Shown: positions 49,043 to 62,007, numbered from the stretch's first letter. The stretch: DNA of 64,000 nucleotides from Luzula sylvatica (GCA_946800325.1 OX326956.1:47911052-47975051); one strand, 5' to 3'. The notes: generated by a model from the sequence alone, not told the origin. Program-made: numbers and translations.

Positions 49043-49592
49043 CAGGGACAGAACCAGGGGGGCTAGTAGCCCAAATCGCAAAAAGTCATGTATATACATG
49101 TGTATATGGAGAAAGTTTTGTTTAAAATCTAAAATTTCGTAGTTTTAATACAAAAGAATTGCTGATCTAGACTCTAGTGGTAGTGTGTGTTGCACCCTTT
49201 AGCAAAGATGTTGTGTTTGATTCCCAACCCTTGGAAAGTTCTATTTTTCATATAAATAATATTTTTGGAATAGAAGGTGTAATCTATGTTATGCGGATAT
49301 TTTAAAAATGCAGTATCCTGAGGATTACGCGTATCCGATATGAATACATGTGTGATACGGATCGGGTACGACATAATACGGCTGAGAATACTTTCAGGAT
49401 ACTTCGGCCCATTATATATTTTGGATCATATTATTTTTAAATAAATTATATATGATACTTTTAGAATATTTCTAGATTAGTTATATGATACTTTTAAAAT
49501 AAATTTATGATACTTTTAAGATAATTGTACTGTTTAGATGATTTTATTTGTTGGCACACCCCCTCCATATTTTCTGTCTGGTTCCGCCTCTG
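49043..49592. mobile_element. hAT-type element carrying a nested second hAT fragment
   Basis: Ends CAGGGACAGAACCAG and the complement of CAGAGGCGGAACCAG are flanked by a perfect 8-bp duplication CACATGAC (49035-49042, 49593-49600). Inside, from 49284, lies a right-truncated copy of the ATACGG-array family. No transposase coding. Confidence 0.9.
49284..49550. mobile_element. ATACGG-array family, copy 3 (truncated, nested)
   Basis: Begins CTATGTTATGCGGATATTTT and matches the left part of copy 1 through ctttcaggatacttcggccc and the AT-rich centre. It then stops where the host hAT element resumes. The right terminus is absent. Confidence 0.75.
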
Positions 49593-49666
49593 CACATGAC
49601 GTTTAGTGTAGTCATTCTATTTTTGCTAAAAAATTGAGCTGGCCAGCGGACAATATGTCCGGATGC

Positions 49667-49870
49667 AGGGGTGGATCCAAGGAGGAGAAGCAGGGATTCG
49701 GGGCATCCTAACAAACCAAAATTGCATTCATATATTGTTATGCATATGTTAAAAAAGATTTACGTTGTATTAATTCACGAAATTAATTAATGTAGTTCAA
49801 GTGCTAGATTATTTGGTTTAAATCATTTTAGGGTGCATGTTCAAATCTCGCACCTTGCAAAGATTTTTTT
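49667..49870. mobile_element. Left end of a further hAT-type element
   Basis: CAGGGGTGGATCCAAGG at 49667 resembles the CAGGGGCGGATC hAT ends. It is followed by a tRNA-like segment (agttcaagtgctag ... tgttcaaatctcgcacc). No matching right end was found, so the element is truncated or very decayed. Confidence 0.45.
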
Positions 49871-50072
49871 TTATCTTTTCAGCAAAGTTCGTCTCCCTTA
49901 GCTTTTGTTCCGAATTGCGTTTCTGTCCAGGTAAAAATATGCCACTGTACACAAACAACATAAAATTTTCATACCAACTACAACTACATGCCTGCCCATT
50001 TTCTTTTATTTCACATTTCTCATTTTTCACCTTCTCTATAATTTCATAACCTAAATTTCCATTCCACTGCTA

Positions 50073-50640
50073 TTAATTTTTTTTAATTCTCTTAATGTTT
50101 TTTGTTAGCTTAGCTACTACATTTGAACAAATATCATCATTATATTTTTGACCTTCAATCGCGAGTTTAGCTATTCTTGACATGACCATGTATCTTATTT
50201 CTTCGAGCATTGATATAATGGGTTTATGTCTAGTATCTAATATCCATTTACTAAATGACTCGTATAAATTATTATCTACAATATCACACTTGACATGGAA
50301 ATATGCACTACCCGAATGTTTGGGATTGGTTCTAAGAAAATCTCTTGCCGTAGTTTCATATTCGGTTCGAAATAGTCCTAAATTCATTTCTAAGTCTACA
50401 GCTAAGAACTGTAAAACCATGTCCAATTTTCTCAGTTCTCAACATCTGCGATAACCCAAACAATAAGATGATTTTGTTTATTAGCATCTCTTCCAATTGC
50501 CGAGAGTATTTCAAATTTGGCGAGTTCTTTTGAAAAACACTATCTAATCCAATCACTTGTCTACACCCAGCCAAAACAATCATTTCATACATGCATCAAA
50601 ACTAATATACATTTTCGAAAAATTGAAATTCGTTATCTCA
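50073..50640 (-). pseudogene. Mutator-like (MULE/MuDR) transposase fragment, frameshifted
   Basis: On the minus strand a downstream frame gives CDIVDNNLYESFSKWILDTR then HKPIISMLEEIRYMVMSRIA, the conserved MuDR C-terminal block. Upstream in another frame lies GRDANKQNHLIVWVIADVEN followed by ENWTWF, the catalytic-core block (GRDxNNQ...AxVExENxxxWxWF). The first block is split from the second by frame changes, and Asp/Glu context is only partly kept. A dead relic. Confidence 0.88.
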
Positions 50641-51311
50641 TTTGATCGCTTCACATTCACCCGTAAGATGTTACTCATATTAGCATGGTATAATGCTTCG
50701 GCATAATCCCAAATACGTGCATGTTCGTCCTTATATCGTCTCAATTCTTTTTTCAATACAAGTAAGTAACTTTGCTATTTGCATAACTAAGGGATGAAGG
50801 GTGTAAAATAACCAAATTTTAATAACTAAGGGAAGAAAATGAACAAATTTTTTTATTAAAAGGAATGAATAAACAGAATCGAAAGTTCGGGGTCAACACA
50901 AAAATATTAACTCGAGATATATTTTGTATGGGAAATTATACTATGCCCCTGAGATTCTCCCCACTATTCACGATATGGTGAATAGTGGGATATGATATTA
51001 ATACCCATCTTCAATTCGTACCTCCCATTTCAATTGACGGTTAATTGTGCTTTGAATTAACGGTTAATTCAAATATAATTAACACGTAATACAATTGTAT
51101 TAGTCGTCGACATAATTAATATTTTCATTTAACGGTTAATACAATTCGGTGGGTACGAATTTTGGAGATTTGAATTAGCCCCCCATATCGTGAATGGGGG
51201 GGGGGGGGGATGGGGGGCACAGTAAATGGCCTCATTTTGTATAGCCAATACAAAAATATTGCATTATTAGAGATATATATTTGGGATGAACGTTGCATTA
51301 CCAATGAAACA

Positions 51312-51727
51312 CTATGTTGCACGGATACGGATACGAGTATCGTATCCGACACGATACGAATACGACGATACGGCAGTTTTCAAAAATACATAGGATACGA
51401 TACGGCCATTATATATAATATTTTATTATTTTATTGATTATAATTTATTTATTTAATATTTTATATAGTATACATTTGACATAAAATATCTTAAAAGTTT
51501 GTTTTAACAGAAATAACTTCTTATTAAGTAAATGTTTATTTTGTTTGGTTATTTATTTATATGTATTACTCATTTATTTCGATTTGAAATTTTTATTTTT
51601 ATTTTTCAAGTACATTTGTGTATACGTTAGAAGTATCCGACAAGTATCCGGAAGTATCCGTGAAGTATCCGCTATTATTTTGAAATAAAATATTCGGATA
51701 CGCCACGTGGAGTAGCCAAAAACATAG
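51312..51727. mobile_element. ATACGG-array family, copy 4 (degenerate right end)
   Basis: Left end CTATGTTGCACGGATACGG is well preserved, with ATACGA/ATACGG arrays after it. The right side has cggatacgccacgtgg and ends near AAAACATAG, with no matching 8-bp flank, so the right end is damaged. Confidence 0.75.
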
Positions 51728-51868
51728 GATATGTATGTTTGATTTTTGGTATTTTTAACGAATACATATATATTTGATTATTCATGCATATGATACATGT
51801 CAGTTGTTTGATTTGATGAATTTTAAAACTAAAAGTAACTTAGAAATAAACTACTTAGAAATAAAAAT

Positions 51869-52456
51869 GGGGATTTACATATTTACCCTTCTTAAAACTA
51901 AAAGTAACTTATTTACTCTTCTAAAAATTAAAATATCATATCTACTCTCATAAAAAATCTAAAATATCATATATATGTAATTATTTATCGTATGAAAACA
52001 TACAAAATATGAAAAATGCCCAAACCCTTAATTTGGTGTCAAATTTACCGAATTAATTAGGTTTATTTTTACAAACCCTAATTATTGTTATTATTTTATG
52101 ACTCATTCGGCGTTACCAAAAAAATCGAAAAAAATGACACCCTAATGATGTCGATATGTGCATTGTAAGCTACGTAATCATAGCAAATTATTCATTTGGT
52201 GCCTTATTCACTTTATGAAGATGCAGATAATTAGCATAGTTCTAAACATTGACTAAATTAACAATATGATTAGTTTTGATATTTTGAATTTTTTTAAGGA
52301 ATAAAAGATTTTGGATTTTTGAGAGGCTAAATATCCTATTTAATTTCGGAGGGGTAAATATGATACTTTAGATTATTGAGAGCGTAAATAAAAATAAAAA
52401 TAAATACGATATTTCGAGTTTTTTAAACAATAAATATGCAAAAGGCAAATTACAAA
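51869..52456. mobile_element. Decayed Mutator-like MITE, GATTTACATATTTA family
   Basis: Left end GGGGATTTACATATTTACCC matches the terminus of the element at 2066-2787, and inverted gtaaatatgatactt-type arms follow at 52340-52450. The right end is eroded and no duplication is clear. Confidence 0.5.
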
Positions 52457-53279
52457 CTTTTAATTCTAAGAAAAAATGGATGATTCTATTTTATTTGGAT
52501 AAATACGATAGAGGCAATATACTATGTCTTCACAATTTATGATTTTTATTCTGCATGTTATCACGTAACATCATCATGATACTAATAATTAATTAGTAAC
52601 TCAATTAACACCAAATGAATGTAAAATTTATGAATAAAAATGAATCAATGATTAATTAACATATTTTTTTTTATTGATATGTTGAAATTAAGAATTAATT
52701 CATTTTGTGTATTAATTGGATTGCTAATTATTTTCACTAATTTTTCTCGAAATACAATGGGAAAGAAGAGTTGTGAGGACAAAGTAAACTTTCCCAAAAA
52801 AAACTACCAAAAAGGTTGATTTAATTGGACAATTGCTATGATGCATGTGTAACCCCGTAATCAACTACCACTCTGTTTTAGCCCCTTAATTTGAATTCAT
52901 AAAAGTGGATACATTAATTATAGTTTTATTTCGGTAATGTGACGTCCTTATATATTATTGTCAAGATTGTCCTTGTTCTCGATTAACTCAAAACTAGCGT
53001 TCCTTGAAAGATTGTCGCCATTAATCACCATTATCATCCCCCCTCATTATTTATAATCGGAGTTTTTTCTTTGAATAACTTAATTCTTCCTTGCATTTTT
53101 TATAATTGGAGTTTTGTTTTTGAAACAGCCAATATATGTTCCTCCCTCATGGTACTCGTTGTTTGGTAAGTGTTGGTTAAAGTTATTAGCCTTTTTCTTA
53201 TTTTATTTAAAAAAAAAATAGAATGGTTCATATTAAAAATAAATGTAACTAATAATTTTTTTTAAAATGAAGTACAAAA

Positions 53280-53519
53280 TTTGAAGATCACCCGAACACA
53301 AGCAGCACTGTCTATGGGCTGATTGGAGGATTTCTAGAAATGAACCTTGCTGCAGCAAGTCCAGTCTTTTGGAGCATGTCCTCCGAAGAAAGGCACACCT
53401 TCGATATCGTTCATCAAGTAGTTCTAATGTGTCTTTACTGCACATGGTTCTCCTTGATTTGCTTCTTCAAGTTGACCAGAAGATATCTTAAGGTAGCCAA
53501 ATTATTTTTATAAGGATTA
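53280..53519 (+). other. Possible exon-like segment of unknown origin
   Basis: A stop-free plus-strand frame of about 70 codons (HPNTSSTVYGLIGGFLEMNL ... CTWFSLICFFKLTRRYLK) ends at a good donor, AAG/gtagcc. The C-terminal part looks like a membrane helix. Base composition is much less AT-rich than its surroundings. It could be a gene fragment captured by the Helitron ending at 54332. No family recognised. Confidence 0.25.
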
Positions 53520-54304
53520 ATAATTAAATGTTAAATCGAAGGTACCCCTATTTCCCCCTATTTCCCCGTATTGCTGTCGATGGAGCTCTACCCAATTTGT
53601 TTCTTCAAGTCGCCCTTTTCTCCCCAATCGCCTGGTAGCCAAATTATGTTTCTTTTTTTTTTAGATTATGTTTCTTCAGCTACCATTGTGTTTCGGTTAG
53701 TAATATAAGGTTCGATCATGGACTAAGTGCGAGCTAGGGGCTCGTTACCTAGCCATTTGTAATACCAAAAATTGGTGCTTTGACCATTATGCACTTCGTT
53801 ACCACGTCATCAAGGATTTTAATTTTGGTGTTATTAGGGCTTCATATATAACGCATGTATGAAAGTATGACTCAATTATTAATTTATTTGGAACATAAGT
53901 AATAATATTCATATTTTATCTGATAATATATAACATTTACAGTTGTGTTATTTAAAAAAAATAATATTATGTTAATATGTGACATTTCAAATATATATTT
54001 CGGTTCTATGTGTATTATTTACTTTTTTTTATTTGTTTTGTAAGTTTAATTTTGTTTGAAGTACAACATGTTATTTTTTTATTTATTTTGTTTGAATTTA
54101 CAATGATAGACTAATTACCTGGACTCTTATTAATTATAATGAATATATCTATGATAGACCAATTTCATAAGTCGTTATTAATTATAATGTATTTATTGAC
54201 ATCAATATATTTGCAAACATATCTTGATTATATTAATTGAGTTTGCGCAAATGCTTTTTAAACAAAATATATAAAAAGAACATGTAAAAAAACAAGTATC
54301 AAGT

Positions 54305-54332
54305 CCCGCGCAATTGCGCGGGGTATTGCTAG
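54305..54332 (+). mobile_element. Helitron-type 3' terminus (plus orientation)
   Basis: A perfect palindrome CCCGCGCAATTGCGCGGG is followed by GTATTGCTAG and T, a textbook Helitron 3' end. The body lies to the left, possibly including the exon-like segment at 53280-53519. The 5' TC end was not located. Confidence 0.7.
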
Positions 54333-55834
54333 TACATATATGTAAGTATTGATAAACTCATTATCCAAACCCAAACCCATAATAACAAACCCAAACCCTG
54401 GTTCCATTTGCACACGGACCCGACCCATTATCCAATATTTACAGACGGACCCGACCCGCAACCCATTATCCAAAAATCCAGTAAGATAAATAATCCATTC
54501 CCCTTTCTCTCTCTTCGGGTTCCATTGGAAGCCAGAAAAAAAAGACCTCTTTTCTCTTGAATCGCTACGGTAGTACGGCGCGGCGTGATTCACTGCCTCC
54601 TCGCGTCTCCTCCTGCGCCAAATCCACTTCTGCCGCCCGCGCCTCCTCCTGCTGCCGGAGTGCCGGAGTCCTGCCGCCCGCTAGTCTGCTCCTGCTGCCG
54701 CCTGCCGGAGTCTGCTCCTGCTGCCGCCGCCAGTCTGCTCCTGCCGCCGCCAGTCTTGATTTTGGTACTTTCTTTTTTAATTTATTTGATTTTCAAGTAT
54801 GTAACAAAATTTTGATTGAATAAATTTGTTTAAATCTTAAATTGAATCTGATATTTGAAAAAACCTAATTTTTAAAAAAACCTGATTTTCAAATCTGATA
54901 TTTGTTTAAATCTGATATTTACAAATCTGAATTTCTGATGGAATTAAATTTTTAAAAAAACCTAATTTTTTTTAAATCAGATTTTGAAAAAATTTGATTG
55001 AAATTTGTTGATTGTTGTATGTATTTATCTTATTTAGGAATTAGATGGCTAAACAGATTTTCATTTTGTATGGTTAAAACAAATATTTTTATTGTTGTTT
55101 ATTTTTTTTCTTGAGATGATAATTAAGGGGTCCGTTTCCGATATGGGTCTCGGGTCTTCGAAAACTCGGGACCGGCCCAGGTAAGTTATGAGAAGAGGGA
55201 GAAATGGTTTCGTCTGCTCCTCCATCTGGCGCCGGTCGCCTATTTCTAGAGAGAGAGACAGAGAGCTACGAGAAAGAGAGAGAGATAGAGAGAGAGAAAG
55301 TTTGGGGAGCTAACCTGACGAGACGAGAGCGTCCAGAGAGAGCGAGAGCGCGAGAGAGAGAGATGAGTGGAGAGAGCGTCACGCTGGCGATACGAGAGCG
55401 AGAGAGTCCAGAGAGAGCGACGGGGGTGAGAGCTTCTAATGCGTCAATGGAGCTGTGAGAGCGAGAGAGCGACGGGGTGAGCAAGGGATTAATAAATGAG
55501 TTAAAAAGGGTTTGGGTTAATGGAGCTTCTAATGGGTTTGGGTTTTAATATTGGTTTTGGGTTTTTTGATTGTAATTAAATGAGTTAATGAATGTATAAA
55601 TAATAAGTTAATGGGTTTGGATTTTATATTTTAAATTTTGTCATGTCATTAATAAAATTATTTAAAAATTGCCACGTCACACTGCCACGTCATCAATTAA
55701 CTGCTGTCTGGGAACTGATGAAAGAAACAAAAGTGAGCAAAATCAAAAATTTAGGAAATAAAAAGGAACAAATTAAAATTTGAGAGACAACTTATACTTT
55801 TTTTGTACATTTTTTGTACGGGCAAAAATGAGCC
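54333..55834. other. Spacer with GC-rich and GA-rich low-complexity stretches
   Basis: 54560-54765 is GC-rich with repeated ctgctgccgccgccagtctg units. 55245-55490 is dominated by GAGAGA/GAGCGA purine repeats. Open frames across both are compositional. They may be 5' parts of decayed genes, but no splice-supported model was found. Confidence 0.4.
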
Positions 55835-55859
55835 TTTTTTTTTTTTTTTTTTTTTTTTT
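55835..55859. repeat. Poly(T) tract
   Basis: A run of 25 Ts; possibly the tail of a minus-strand retroposon, with no body recognised. Confidence 0.95.
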
Positions 55860-55972
55860 GAAGTCTCCACATTCTTTATTCTTTCTTTTTTGTACTCGTC
55901 ATCAATTACCCATCTATTCTTTATTCTTTGCTCACACCCCTCTTCTGCTCACGTTCCTTCAACATCATAATC

Positions 55973-56510
55973 AGTCATTCGGGATACGACAATAATATGA
56001 TACGGGATACGTTCGTGTATAATTCGGATAGTGTGTTTTTCAATACGGCAAAAAATTCGGACCTAAAAAACGTGAACGGGTAATATTCGTATTCGTATAG
56101 GTTCGTGTATAATACGATTTTTATTAAAAATTCGGTTAAAAAAATTCGATAAAATATAATACTGCGAAGTTCACGTATTTTTCAAAATTCGTATAATTCG
56201 TGTATTATTCGCGAACTATTCGCGAATCGACTAACTTAGATCATGATATGACTCACGCTTAGAAATTGCAATACATATAAATAATTAAAAATTCCCAATT
56301 TGAAAAATTCGGCAAAAAATCATTGAATTCGGCAAAAATTTGGCCGAATATTTTTTGGCCATAAAATTCGCGAATATTTCCGAATCACTGAATTGGATAC
56401 GCGAAGTTCGCGTATTTTTCAAAATTCCGTATAATTCGTGTATTATTCGGCGTATTTTTCAAAATTCCGTATAATTCGTGTATTATTCGACTATTCGCGA
56501 ATTGACTAAT
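55973..56510. mobile_element. Probable hAT-type element, TTCGTGTATTATTCG-array family
   Basis: Subterminal arrays of attcgtgtattattcg and cgtatttttcaaaattc occur on both sides. The left end (CAGTCATTCGGGATACGAC) roughly mirrors the complement of the right end (TAGTCAATTCGCGAATAGTC). A 44-bp segment is tandemly repeated near 56408 and 56452. No target duplication is clear. Confidence 0.5.
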
Positions 56511-58590
56511 TAATCAACGTACAAAAAGCCCTCCTCCATTGCATCGATCATCCAGCCTCTTCATCTTCGCGCCTCATTCATGAGCGCCTGCACAGAAGGG
56601 TGCCTTCCTCGGACGATGCTTATCGGCGCCTTGTTCTCCTTCTCTAACTAACCAAAAAAACACTATTCTCCTCCTCCGCATCATAACCAAAAAAGCACTG
56701 TCCTCCTTCTCAGATGATGCTTATCGGTGCCTTAGCTGCGACCCGATTTTCGAGCTAGGTTTCTTCATAGGTACGTTTTGTCTTCAAATTTTCAGCATTT
56801 TTAGGGCAATTAGAGACGCTTTGTTTTTATTTTTATGGATTTTCTTGCTTTGGGTCCTGTTTATTCTCTTTAGTCGTGGATTTTGGGATCTTGAGTAACG
56901 AATCCACCATCGCTGGTGTTTTTTTCCTAAGAAAACCACCAAGATATGAATTTATTCCCTTTATTCTTTCTTTCTTTCTTTCTTTAATTTCTACTTGCTT
57001 GTGGTTTTTAGATTTTGTTCTTTGATTATGCTGCAGTACTGATATTAAACACAATACTCAAAATAGTTGTACCTAGGATTAGAAAAAAGAAAACTATTTG
57101 AGACATTTCATCAAACAACTTAAGGGCGCCAACTATTACTCTTAATTCAAACAAGTTTCTTGGAAGTGTATTTCTAATAAATGGAAGATATTAACGCTAT
57201 AAAATATTAAACATACATTTAATGAAAAAAAAAAAAAAAAAAAATTTAGATTGTACAAAATATTTAAGTGGGTTGATTGCTTGTTACAGGGATTGACGAA
57301 CTTGCGAACCTGGTAGGAACATGACCATCACGTGCGTTCTCCTCTATTAAAACCACCAAGGTATGAATTTCTGATTGTTATTATTTCTTTCTTTAATTCC
57401 TTAAATTTGTGCAAACTAAATGATCTATTCAGTGAGATTAATTCCGAACATGTCCTCTGACTATTTATCATTTCCTCTCAATAAATGGGCAATTCAACAA
57501 TTTTCTTAACATTTTGTGCATAGGCATAAGTCACTCTTTTTCGTTCATTTTGTTTAAGTTATTTCGGTCGAGCATTTGGTTGTGCGAATTTTCATGTGTA
57601 TCTCTATCCAGTTTGAGTTCAGTTTAAATTATATTGTCCTTTGTTTATAATTTAATTATTCTGTAATTGGTGTAATCGTGATTAGTATCTTTGAATTTTG
57701 TAAGATCATCCACTTGATCAATCCATTTTTACTGAGAAAAGGGTCTGTTTTTTTTTCTTTTTCTTTTGAGAGAATAAGCGTTCATTACAAGTGAGAATTC
57801 ATTTGATAATCATAGGGAATATTGGGGTTGATGGAGGAATTTGTAGACGGATTAAAATTCTCAGGCGTGATGGAGGAATTTTGCGCAAAGGGCCCTTCTC
57901 TTTGAAACATTATATTCATGTCTAATTTTATAAAATTCACAAAATTTTATTTATACAATTATTATTGGGCATCAAATAGCTTTCTTTTATTTGTATTTTT
58001 GTAGGGATTGCAAGAAGTAAGGGCATCCAATAACTTTCTGTTGCAATATTGTGCCACGCGATATGAACAGATGGAATATCCAACATGTATTTGGTGGACG
58101 AGACATGGAATATTAATCACAATTATACTATTTTTCATTGGAATATATCTCGTCTTCGTAGTTACAAATGATCTCACTTCAGTTTCGTCTTAACATGCGT
58201 GCTTCAAAGGTGGATACATAAATAAATAAATAAATTAATTAATTAATAGTTTCCAATTTTCATGAAATCTATTAAAATATTGTTATTTAACAGCGACAGA
58301 TATGCAAGGAAAGGATATCTCATTTGTTGTGATCGCATGGATAGTTTTGTTGGTACAGTGCGTAACAGGTTCTGACGTGCTGAGATGGCGATCCTTTTAC
58401 GCCTCTCGCAAAACTGCATGAATGGCCACTATCGAGAAGTTTCCAATCACGGGATTCGCAAAGGCTTGTACTGTTAAGGCCACATAAAATATTTGTACTT
58501 CCATAACCTCCTCTCCATTGTTGACTAAAATTGGATTTCTCCAGTAGCAATGAATTCATTTTTATTTAACTTTTTTCTATGGAGTGTAAT
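56511..58590. other. Spacer, no gene recognised
   Basis: Contains some intron-like borders (for example acttgcgaacctg near 57300, gattgcaagaagtaaggg near 58006) but no frame could be chained. A poly(A) tract lies at about 57226-57243 and (TTTC)n near 56967-56983. Confidence 0.4.
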
Positions 58591-59257
58591 TAGGGGTGTA
58601 AACGGTTCGGATAGTGGTCATACCAGATCCGGATCCGTATTTTTTTTCGGATACGGATACGGATACGAATATTCCCGGATCCGGATACGGTTCGGATATT
58701 AAACGGATACGGATTCGGTTCGGATATCTCGGATACGGATACGAATCTGGATATTATTCGGATAGTTCAAACGGATATTTTGTATGTAACATAACAATCT
58801 ATTTTATCAACAAATCTCAAACAATATCAAAAAAATACTTAAATAATACATAAAACGACATTATAATTTTACGAAACAAAATCAAGTATTTGTCAAATAT
58901 TTTGGGATTTGGAAAATCATACATGAAAGATTCATTTTCTTTAAGAATGAACTTGGTTTATTAATAATAAATCATGCAAACATAAACTTATATTGGGTCT
59001 ATAAAACCATAGTTATTTAAAAACATAATAAATTTTCAAAAACGGATATCCGTTTTTGTACTGTTATTCGGATCCGGATAATATCCGGATTCGGATCCGA
59101 TCCCAAAATCAAAACCGAATCCGGATCCGGATCCGAAAAAACGGATCCGGGTTGGATCCGGATCCGTTCGGATCCGGATAATTTTATTCGGATCCGGATA
59201 TTTAGGCGGGTTCGGTTCGGGTCGGTTCGGATAATATCCGAACCGTTTACATCCCTA
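58591..59257. mobile_element. hAT-type non-autonomous element, TTCGGATA/ATCCGG-array family
   Basis: Ends TAGGGGTGTAAACGGTTCGG and the complement of TAGGGATGTAAACGGTTCGG are flanked by a perfect 8-bp duplication AGTGTAAT (58583-58590, 59258-59265). Long arrays of ggatacggatac, ggatccggat and ttcggata lie at both ends around an AT-rich centre. The TAGGGGTGTnAACGG end is a familiar plant hAT terminus. Confidence 0.93.
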
Positions 59258-59265
59258 AGTGTAAT

Positions 59266-62007
59266 GGAGGATGATGACGTGTACATGGTTGCGAGAGTAT
59301 TAGTCATTTTAATGGCGTATTGAGCGAGTGAAACTGGCCATATGGAATTAACTACAGGTGAATTATTCATATACCCTTTTTGAAATATTAAAAAGAAGTA
59401 AGGTTTCGATAAGATCGAATTGAATACTAGGTCTCTGAAGATGCATTATTGTGATTCGCTAGATCAATAAAAGTGTAAGGTTAAAGACAAAATCGAAATT
59501 TTCTTTAAATTTTGACAGCTTAGATGCGTATTTTCACCTAACTCGCCCAACTCGCCCAACAAAACAAACCTTTTTTTTTTATCAAAAACAAAACAAACCT
59601 TTGTGGGCAATAACGAAAATAAAACCTATGTGATTATTCTTTTTAATGAAGTTCATTAGATGTTTAATTTATATCGTTCAAAATGTTTTTTTGATGCGCG
59701 TTGTGTGTCGTCTATGGAAATGAATTGTTAAAGTCTTTTTCTCATTATTTATGTGATTGATATATGATGTAACTAATTATTGTATACTACTGAACTTTTT
59801 ATTCACATTTATATTGAGTTATCGAGAATACCATTTGAAGGTTTATAAATAGAAATAACGAGTTTTAATTTCAGGTTGATTATTGAGTACCTTTCTGTTT
59901 CAAAATGCTCATGACACGTGAGGCCTGGAGAAGAAGCTTAGGAGACTTTTTTTGGTCAATTGGTGGATATGTGAAACCCTTAATTTTTTTTTCTTTTAAT
60001 TTAAAATAGGGTGGTGATACTCATTCCCATAATATATTCTAGATCAATTAATATATTCTAGATCAATTAATGTGTTGTCATCATCATTAACGATGGTAGT
60101 AACTTATGAATTATTTCTCTTTGCTTATCCTGTATAGGATGGAAGGAAGAAAATTTATCATTTCACACACTATTTAACGCATTTAATATTTTTAATTAAT
60201 TTGTTTACCGTCATTCATTCTTGATTAATTCTAATTTTACAAAATTGGGAAATAAATCATTGGCCCATATTAATTTATCCTTTACCATGTGTTAAACGGA
60301 TGTTCCTATACCTTTTTACCGCGTCACATATAAATCATTTAACATGTATTAAACTCGAAATAAATCTACAAATTAGATTTTCATTTTTTTAAATTGACCC
60401 ATTAAATAATAATCATAAAAAATAAACAAAAATAAAAATAATTTCAGAAAAATTTGAAAAAATGCAAATGCAAATATTTTGTGATTTAGCATCGTTCGTG
60501 CCAACCGTTTAGCACTTGTGAAATTTATGATAACTCTAATAAATTAAATTTTGATTTTTTTAAACTCTTCCAATAAACAAAAAAAGAAATTAAAAAAAAA
60601 ATCTGAAAAATACAAATATAATTTTTTTGAGAGATTGAAGATCAATATTTTTGGTTTAAAATAAATATGATTAACTACATGTACAATGAAACAATAAAAA
60701 TATACAAATAATCTAAATTTATTACCTAACTGAGGTAATTTATCATTTAATTAATATGATTTTATCATATAATTAATATGATTTACCACTCTCAAGATTT
60801 ATCATTCAATATAATTTAGAATTTAATGCATTAACTATCTAATGACAACTATAATTTTTCATTCAAATATTATGCATATATTTAATATCCACAGGACCAT
60901 AGATGATTGCATAAAATGTTAGTATATCTGAGATAAAATGTGTTCATTTTTGGATTTTGTGGACAGTATATTATGCAATTATTTTTTGCTTAACGCAAGT
61001 ACATAAAATCTTCTCTTTTGATATCGAGTTTTATCTGATTTCGTTTTGGAAACATGAGAATTAAATATGTTGAATATAGTTTAAGTGTACACTGTAACCA
61101 TGGTAATATATTTTTTTCTATAAAGATAAATATGTTACTCCATATTAAAATTAGTTTTAAAGAATATATTAGTTTTTTATTTTTACTAAAAAGAACAAAA
61201 AACCTTGAAAAAATTGCTTGTTATATTAAAGAATGCTTAATTAATTGTTGAATAATTTATAACAAGACCATGATTTGATTCCTATTTGAGATTTGATTCA
61301 TTCAACATATGAAACCCTAAAGATAAAGCCAAAATCATCGCAGATCGCAAGCGGTTGCCATGATGCAATCGGCGATGTTTTAATGTGGGGTTCTTGAATG
61401 ATTTGTGTTTTGAGGTTACGAAAAAAAAAATTATGTTCCTTACATCAAAAGAGGAATGCAGCAAATGTTCCTGCAAGAGAACAATCAGAATTTATTTCGG
61501 GCTATTTCCAACTAACCCCCATACGTTTGAGAAATATTTACAAAAATTGTGTCTGGAAACAAATTGTTGCTAATGCAAGATCCATTATTTATCAACTGCA
61601 TTAAATATATGTATACCAAACTTTTGTATATATCCTCTCAATATGCAAAATACCATAGATACTAATATGGTATGTTAAAGAATTCAGAAAGGAACATTGC
61701 TGATACTATTTTGTACGGCTATATATGATATTTCATTTAACGTTTTCTAGCAATGCTTGTGCCGCCTTAGAGAAAATTATATGTTTTTAAGATAGTTGTA
61801 ACTGGTAACTTGTAAAAGTATAGATAATTCAATCCATATTTGCTAAAAAAAACAACCGTCAATTTTATAATCTCTTGTTGCTCGACAACTTGGTTTTTCC
61901 TATGTAGTATATTTTTTTAATTTTAATGCACTTTATGTTTGCCTGATGGCTCTTTACGAATTATGTGCTGAAAAGTACATTTTATGAAAGATATGAAATT
62001 ATAAAGT
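59266..62007. other. AT-rich spacer, no gene recognised
   Basis: Very AT-rich. The motif tatattctagatcaatta is tandemly duplicated near 60040. This stretch may include the body of the Helitron that ends at 62035. Confidence 0.45.

Noticed and set aside
55204..55484. 84-aa and 72-aa charged open frames
   Set aside because: Dominated by GAGAGA purine repeats; frames open on both strands.
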